Source: Proteobacteria bacterium UBA4457
GTDB taxonomy: Bacteria > Pseudomonadota > Gammaproteobacteria > Ga0077536
Assembly (NCBI GenBank): GCA_002390205.1
Contig: DGOV01000007.1
Location: 331 to 8,171 of the forward strand
Length of the DNA: 7,841 nucleotides
Reading direction: 5' to 3'
Shown: positions 5,282 through 7,841 of the stretch, one piece after another
How positions within the stretch are numbered: position 1 is the stretch's first letter
Layout: each line of letters begins with the position of its first letter
Program-made: the position numbers and the translations under genes
The notes under the pieces: model-generated
The model's database searches: none
What the model saw: only the letters and a program-made list of their open reading frames with translations
What the model was told of the DNA's origin: nothing

Positions 5282-5413
5282 GTGTTGAGCGTAGTAAGCG
5301 TCTGCAAGGCAGGCGTTAGCTAATTGCCGTCAACGAGGAGAAGTCTACGGAAGTCAGGCAGGAGTTATCGCGACAAAAAAATTGCCGAAATCGAGGAAAA
5401 AGTGTCGTGATTT

Positions 5414-6181
5414 CTAGAAGGGTCTAGCTAAAGCAGGAAATGTGAAGTCATCATCAAGTATGCTATTAGAGATAATCTCGCCTTGAACGCGGAGTCGGTC
5501 AATGTCCCTAACTATGGTCTGGAGGTCAATAAGGTCAAGGTCCTTGAGGTCTTTCTTGGAGCTGAGCTTGCGGTACTTATCTACTTTTATCCTGAACTTG
5601 TCCCAAGAAACACTCTTCCATGAATATGCTTTATTAATGATTTCTATTGGGCTAAGGCCCAAGTAATTTCGCCAGTACAGAACTGTAATCGCTCGCTCGT
5701 ATTGAAGAGTTTTTAGAGGTGTATACTTCTTATTGTCCTTATTGAGAGAAAGCACATAATCTCCGCCTTCTTTGTTTGCTGCTGATTTTATCTGGCTTCG
5801 TGTTCTTCTAAATAAGTGCGATATCATATGCGCATCAATCCCTTTGGGTATGGTGCAATAGATGACTCCTCTTTTTGCCCTAATTGCATCCCCTTCTCTG
5901 ACCAATTTTACCTTATTAAAAGTGACGTCCCAGAACTTGTCTTGGTTTTGATCAAACCACTTTTGGAAGTATTTCACCTCATTGGGGTCTTTATCAAAAC
6001 TATATATATCCCCCCAAAACAACCATATCTTTTCAAGATTAGGGTGTTGATCTAAAAGTTCTTTCTCGGTGGTTTCGTCATTGGTGATTTTTGCCTGACA
6101 ATATTTCTTATAGGCTGGAGTGGCTAACAGGACTTTGAAATAGAGAAGTGAAATATATAGTAGATATCTATTCTTGCTCAT
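5414..6181 (-). CDS. Hypothetical island protein (255 aa) downstream of the integrase
   Basis: I do not recognise this protein. The N-terminus (MSKNRYLLYISLLYFKVLL) is hydrophobic and aromatic but interrupted by charges, more like a buried helix than a signal peptide. The centre contains FDKDPNEVKYFQKWFDQNQDKFW and a basic segment, SHLFRRTRSQIK, compatible with nucleic-acid contact. The C-terminal third is Lys/Asp-rich with repeated LxDLxDL-like text (KKDLKDLDLIDLQ). No catalytic motif is evident. It is on the same strand as the integrase and starts 88 bases after that gene's stop with only a weak ribosome site, so co-transcription is plausible. Its position next to an integrase would suit a regulator or directionality factor, but it is larger than usual excisionases. 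The TAG stop sits in a small CTAGA/TCTAG hairpin. Confidence 0.78.
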   Translation of the reverse strand: MSKNRYLLYISLLYFKVLLATPAYKKYCQAKITNDETTEKELLDQHPNLEKIWLFWGDIYSFDKDPNEVKYFQKWFDQNQDKFWDVTFNKVKLVREGDAIRAKRGVIYCTIPKGIDAHMISHLFRRTRSQIKSAANKEGGDYVLSLNKDNKKYTPLKTLQYERAITVLYWRNYLGLSPIEIINKAYSWKSVSWDKFRIKVDKYRKLSSKKDLKDLDLIDLQTIVRDIDRLRVQGEIISNSILDDDFTFPALARPF

Positions 6182-6269
6182 ACCGAATAACTCTATATCT
6201 AAAAGCTAGGTGATTGTGCTGCCCGTCATCATCCTGATAGTTACACAAACTGTGTGCCGACGTATTCGG

Positions 6270-7631
6270 TCATTTTCCATCCAGTTGATCTATTGCAAAA
6301 GCTGTATCGAATTGCTTCCGGCCACTGTGCTCTGAAGCGTTTAGTTGAGCGCTCAGTTTACTATAGTACTGTTCAATAATGGCTGTGCTATTACCCATTT
6401 GCACTGCTAATTGGTGAATGCTTCGACCATTGAGAAGTGCTAGCGTAGCGTAAGTATGTCTTAGACTATAGAGCGACCGGACTTTATTGTCCGCGCCTAC
6501 TCGTAAATTGAGCTTGTTGAGATATTGCTTAAATGATGCTCTAAGGGTATCCGTTGATACGTGAAGGCCACTTCGAGTGACGAACAAAGGTTCATCAAGT
6601 TTAGCGGAGATAACTGCATTCAGAGTTTTTTGTTTGATGTTCGGGTTTAGCTTTAGCAGCCTTTCCAAATAGACCGCCATCATGTCTCGCGCGATTATTG
6701 TCCGTTTCCCTGTTTTCCCTTTGATTATGTCAATTTGTAGATACTTTTGAGGCTTATTGCTGTCTTTGTCTGCAGGTGCTTTTTCGATATACCAAGAGAC
6801 GTTTTTCCATCGAAGCGCTTCTGTTTCAGTTCCATGCCTTACTCCGGTATTGGATAAAAATAGAACATAATCTCGAAGGACTTCTCGTATTTCCCGGGTT
6901 TCCCTTCTGTGTCCTTCCTTAGTCCATGCGGCAAGGTTTGAATAAATTTGCTTATACTCTTCTTGAGTGAATGCCCCTCTACTCTCACTTTTAACACCTT
7001 TGTTGAGCAGGGTGGGTTTGATAGACTCGGTAATCCATCCCCGCTGTAGTGCTTCATCCAAAACTCGATTTAGTGCAGAGTTATGAGTATTGATGGTGCT
7101 TTGTATAGCCTTATATTGGGGCTTCGCAATATTGTCTGCAGCATTGCGTTCTTTTGCAGTCGTTGCGCGACGTTTTGCTGCATCGACTTTCTTCATCCAT
7201 TTTGCATTTCTGATTTTTTCATCTCGCCAAGTTGAGTAATCGGCGAGCAGAGGAACGTTTATGTTATCTACATTATAATTGCCGAAAAAAGGTAGGAGGT
7301 ATTCCTTGATGACTCGGATATAGTCATTGTAAATAATCTTACCGCTTCCACTGTCTAATTCAGACTGCATTCGGTTAATAGCGAAATTGGCAACGTTACG
7401 AAACTTGCGAGTGTTTTGGGGGAGTTTATTTTCGGCTCTAGTCTCTGCGCCGTAGAATAGCTTTAGTGCTTTTTCTTTTGCTTCATTTTCGTCTTCAGTG
7501 CCAGTGCTAAACCGTTCGCGCTTGCCATTCTGCAACTTGATTTCAGTCTGCCAGACATTGCTTCGGCTGCGTTTATACAGCTTCACTTTTTTATCAATAA
7601 CGCTGATGGACTTAGGCACAGTAAACACCAA
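6270..7631 (-). CDS. Tyrosine-type site-specific integrase of the island
   Basis: This 453-residue phage/island integrase should insert the element at the adjacent tRNA by strand exchange through a 3'-phosphotyrosine link. Residues about 10-60 are an N-terminal DNA-binding-like region (KLYKRSRSNVWQTEIKLQNGKR). Residues about 75-210 form a helical core-binding domain. Residues about 220-430 are the catalytic domain, with R265 (NTGVRHGTE), K306 (IKGKTGKR), Y388-x-x-R391 (YSLRHTYATL) and nucleophile Y423 (EQYYSKL). N414 (MGNST) replaces the usual His of the LGHS motif, and Y388 replaces the first His of HxxR; both substitutions are, from memory, tolerated in this family. A stop directly precedes codon 1 and no early ATG exists, so translation must begin at TTG 7631, GTG 7628 or GTG 7619. 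No good ribosome site is visible. Confidence 0.93.
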   Translation of the reverse strand: MVFTVPKSISVIDKKVKLYKRSRSNVWQTEIKLQNGKRERFSTGTEDENEAKEKALKLFYGAETRAENKLPQNTRKFRNVANFAINRMQSELDSGSGKIIYNDYIRVIKEYLLPFFGNYNVDNINVPLLADYSTWRDEKIRNAKWMKKVDAAKRRATTAKERNAADNIAKPQYKAIQSTINTHNSALNRVLDEALQRGWITESIKPTLLNKGVKSESRGAFTQEEYKQIYSNLAAWTKEGHRRETREIREVLRDYVLFLSNTGVRHGTETEALRWKNVSWYIEKAPADKDSNKPQKYLQIDIIKGKTGKRTIIARDMMAVYLERLLKLNPNIKQKTLNAVISAKLDEPLFVTRSGLHVSTDTLRASFKQYLNKLNLRVGADNKVRSLYSLRHTYATLALLNGRSIHQLAVQMGNSTAIIEQYYSKLSAQLNASEHSGRKQFDTAFAIDQLDGK

Positions 7632-7647
7632 TTAGTTTTTCAACTAG

Positions 7648-7653
7648 TGTATA
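7648..7653 (-). promoter_or_regulatory. Possible -10 element for the integrase
   Basis: TATACA on the minus strand lies 17-22 bases before the candidate start codons, but no recognisable -35 hexamer is found 16-18 bases upstream. The RNA just before the start can form UAGUU-GAAA-AACUA, a small tetraloop hairpin. Both features would suit low integrase expression. The call is tentative. Confidence 0.25.
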
Positions 7654-7676
7654 GCCTGATTTGTGGGATTGCTAGA

Positions 7677-7698
7677 GTGTGCTAAAGGTGTGCCAAAA
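7677..7698. repeat. Tandem 11-base repeats between integrase and tRNA
   Basis: GTGTGCTAAAG (7677-7687) is followed directly by GTGTGCCAAAA (7688-7698), with two differences. Paired short direct repeats between an integrase gene and its attachment site are typical of integrase arm-binding sites, which is the likely role here. This is inferred from position. Confidence 0.4.
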
Positions 7699-7728
7699 AT
7701 TGCGGGAGAGGGGAGAGAATAAATATCT

Positions 7729-7740
7729 ATTGATATCAAT
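7729..7740. promoter_or_regulatory. 12-base perfect palindrome beside the tRNA 3' end
   Basis: ATTGATATCAAT is a perfect palindrome 6 bases beyond the tRNA CCA end, within the presumed attachment region. It could bind integrase, excisionase, a bending protein or a repressor; nothing in the sequence decides between these. Confidence 0.35.
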
Positions 7741-7746
7741 GATATA

Positions 7747-7821
7747 TGGTGCCCAGGGGCGGAATCGAACCACCGACACGAGGATTTTCAAGCCACTGCT
7801 CTACCCCTGAGCTACCCGGGC
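7747..7821 (-). tRNA. tRNA-Phe(GAA)-like gene with encoded CCA; probable island attachment site
   Basis: The cloverleaf on the minus strand has acceptor stem GCCCGGG/CCTGGGC with one G-T pair, D arm GCTC-AGGGGTA-GAGC, anticodon loop TTGAAAA (anticodon GAA), variable GTGTC, T arm GGTGG-TTCGATT-CCGCC, discriminator A, and encoded CCA at 7747-7749. The 3' half closely matches gammaproteobacterial tRNA-Phe. The anticodon stem is poor: GTGGC faces TCCTC, giving T-T and C-T mismatches. The 3' end points at the integrase, the usual arrangement for tRNA-integrated islands. It may be a chimera of host 5' half and element 3' half, or a decayed tRNA. Identity is fairly sure; functionality is doubtful. 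Confidence 0.8.
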
Positions 7822-7841
7822 ACGGGTGATGCGGTTTAAAC

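Noticed and set aside
5135..5323. Plus-strand ORF of 62 codons in the leader of the 383-residue gene
   Set aside because: It runs through inverted repeats, a palindrome copy and the boxA-like element, with no ribosome site and unremarkable composition.
7747..7791. Second attachment repeat for the island
   Set aside because: I looked for another copy of the tRNA 3' sequence in the window and found none, so the far island end is not called.

Overview
The window looks like one end of a tRNA-integrated genomic island in a gammaproteobacterium, probably a marine Vibrio-, Shewanella- or Pseudoalteromonas-like host. The basis is moderate-to-low GC, a tRNA-Phe 3' half of the gammaproteobacterial type, and a motif matching the rRNA-operon boxA. 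The assignment is an inference; no core chromosomal gene is present.

Layout. (1) Positions 2-1372 (+) hold probable metal-resistance cargo: a cation diffusion facilitator cut by the left edge, followed after 6 bases by a small membrane methyltransferase of the isoprenylcysteine methyltransferase (ICMT)-like type. (2) Positions 1373-1505 are a convergent gap packed with palindromes. (3) Positions 1506-2408 (-) are a compact recombinase unit: a possible 63-residue ORF overlapping the start of a 198-residue tyrosine recombinase that has only the catalytic domain, then a 51-residue ORF. (4) Positions 2409-3252 hold no convincing gene but many hairpins, including two terminator-like ones. (5) Positions 3253-3902 (+) hold two overlapping small unknown genes with AGA/AGG-rich arginine codon use. 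A strong hairpin separates them from the next, convergent gene. (6) Positions 3965-5116 (-) encode a 383-residue unknown protein. Its leader of up to about 300 bases carries a boxA-like element, a hairpin and overlapping inverted repeats. (7) Positions 5414-7631 (-) hold a 255-residue unknown gene downstream of a full-length tyrosine integrase. (8) Positions 7747-7821 (-) are a tRNA-Phe-like gene whose 3' end faces the integrase. This is the standard arrangement of an island at a tRNA attachment site, but the anticodon stem is mismatched, as if two tRNA halves had been joined.

How it fits together. The large integrase probably moved the island into the tRNA. The 255- and 383-residue proteins are probably island functions of unknown type, and the boxA-like leader may allow antiterminated transcription. 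The small recombinase is a second, independent mobility module. A palindrome with arms ATGTCG...CGACAT recurs five times: twice in the gap at 1373-1505, once inside the small recombinase gene, and twice at the start and leader of the 383-residue gene. Two copies are identical over 20 bases. It could be a dispersed REP-like element, a regulator site, or the small recombinase's own target. The opposite end of the island is not in the window.
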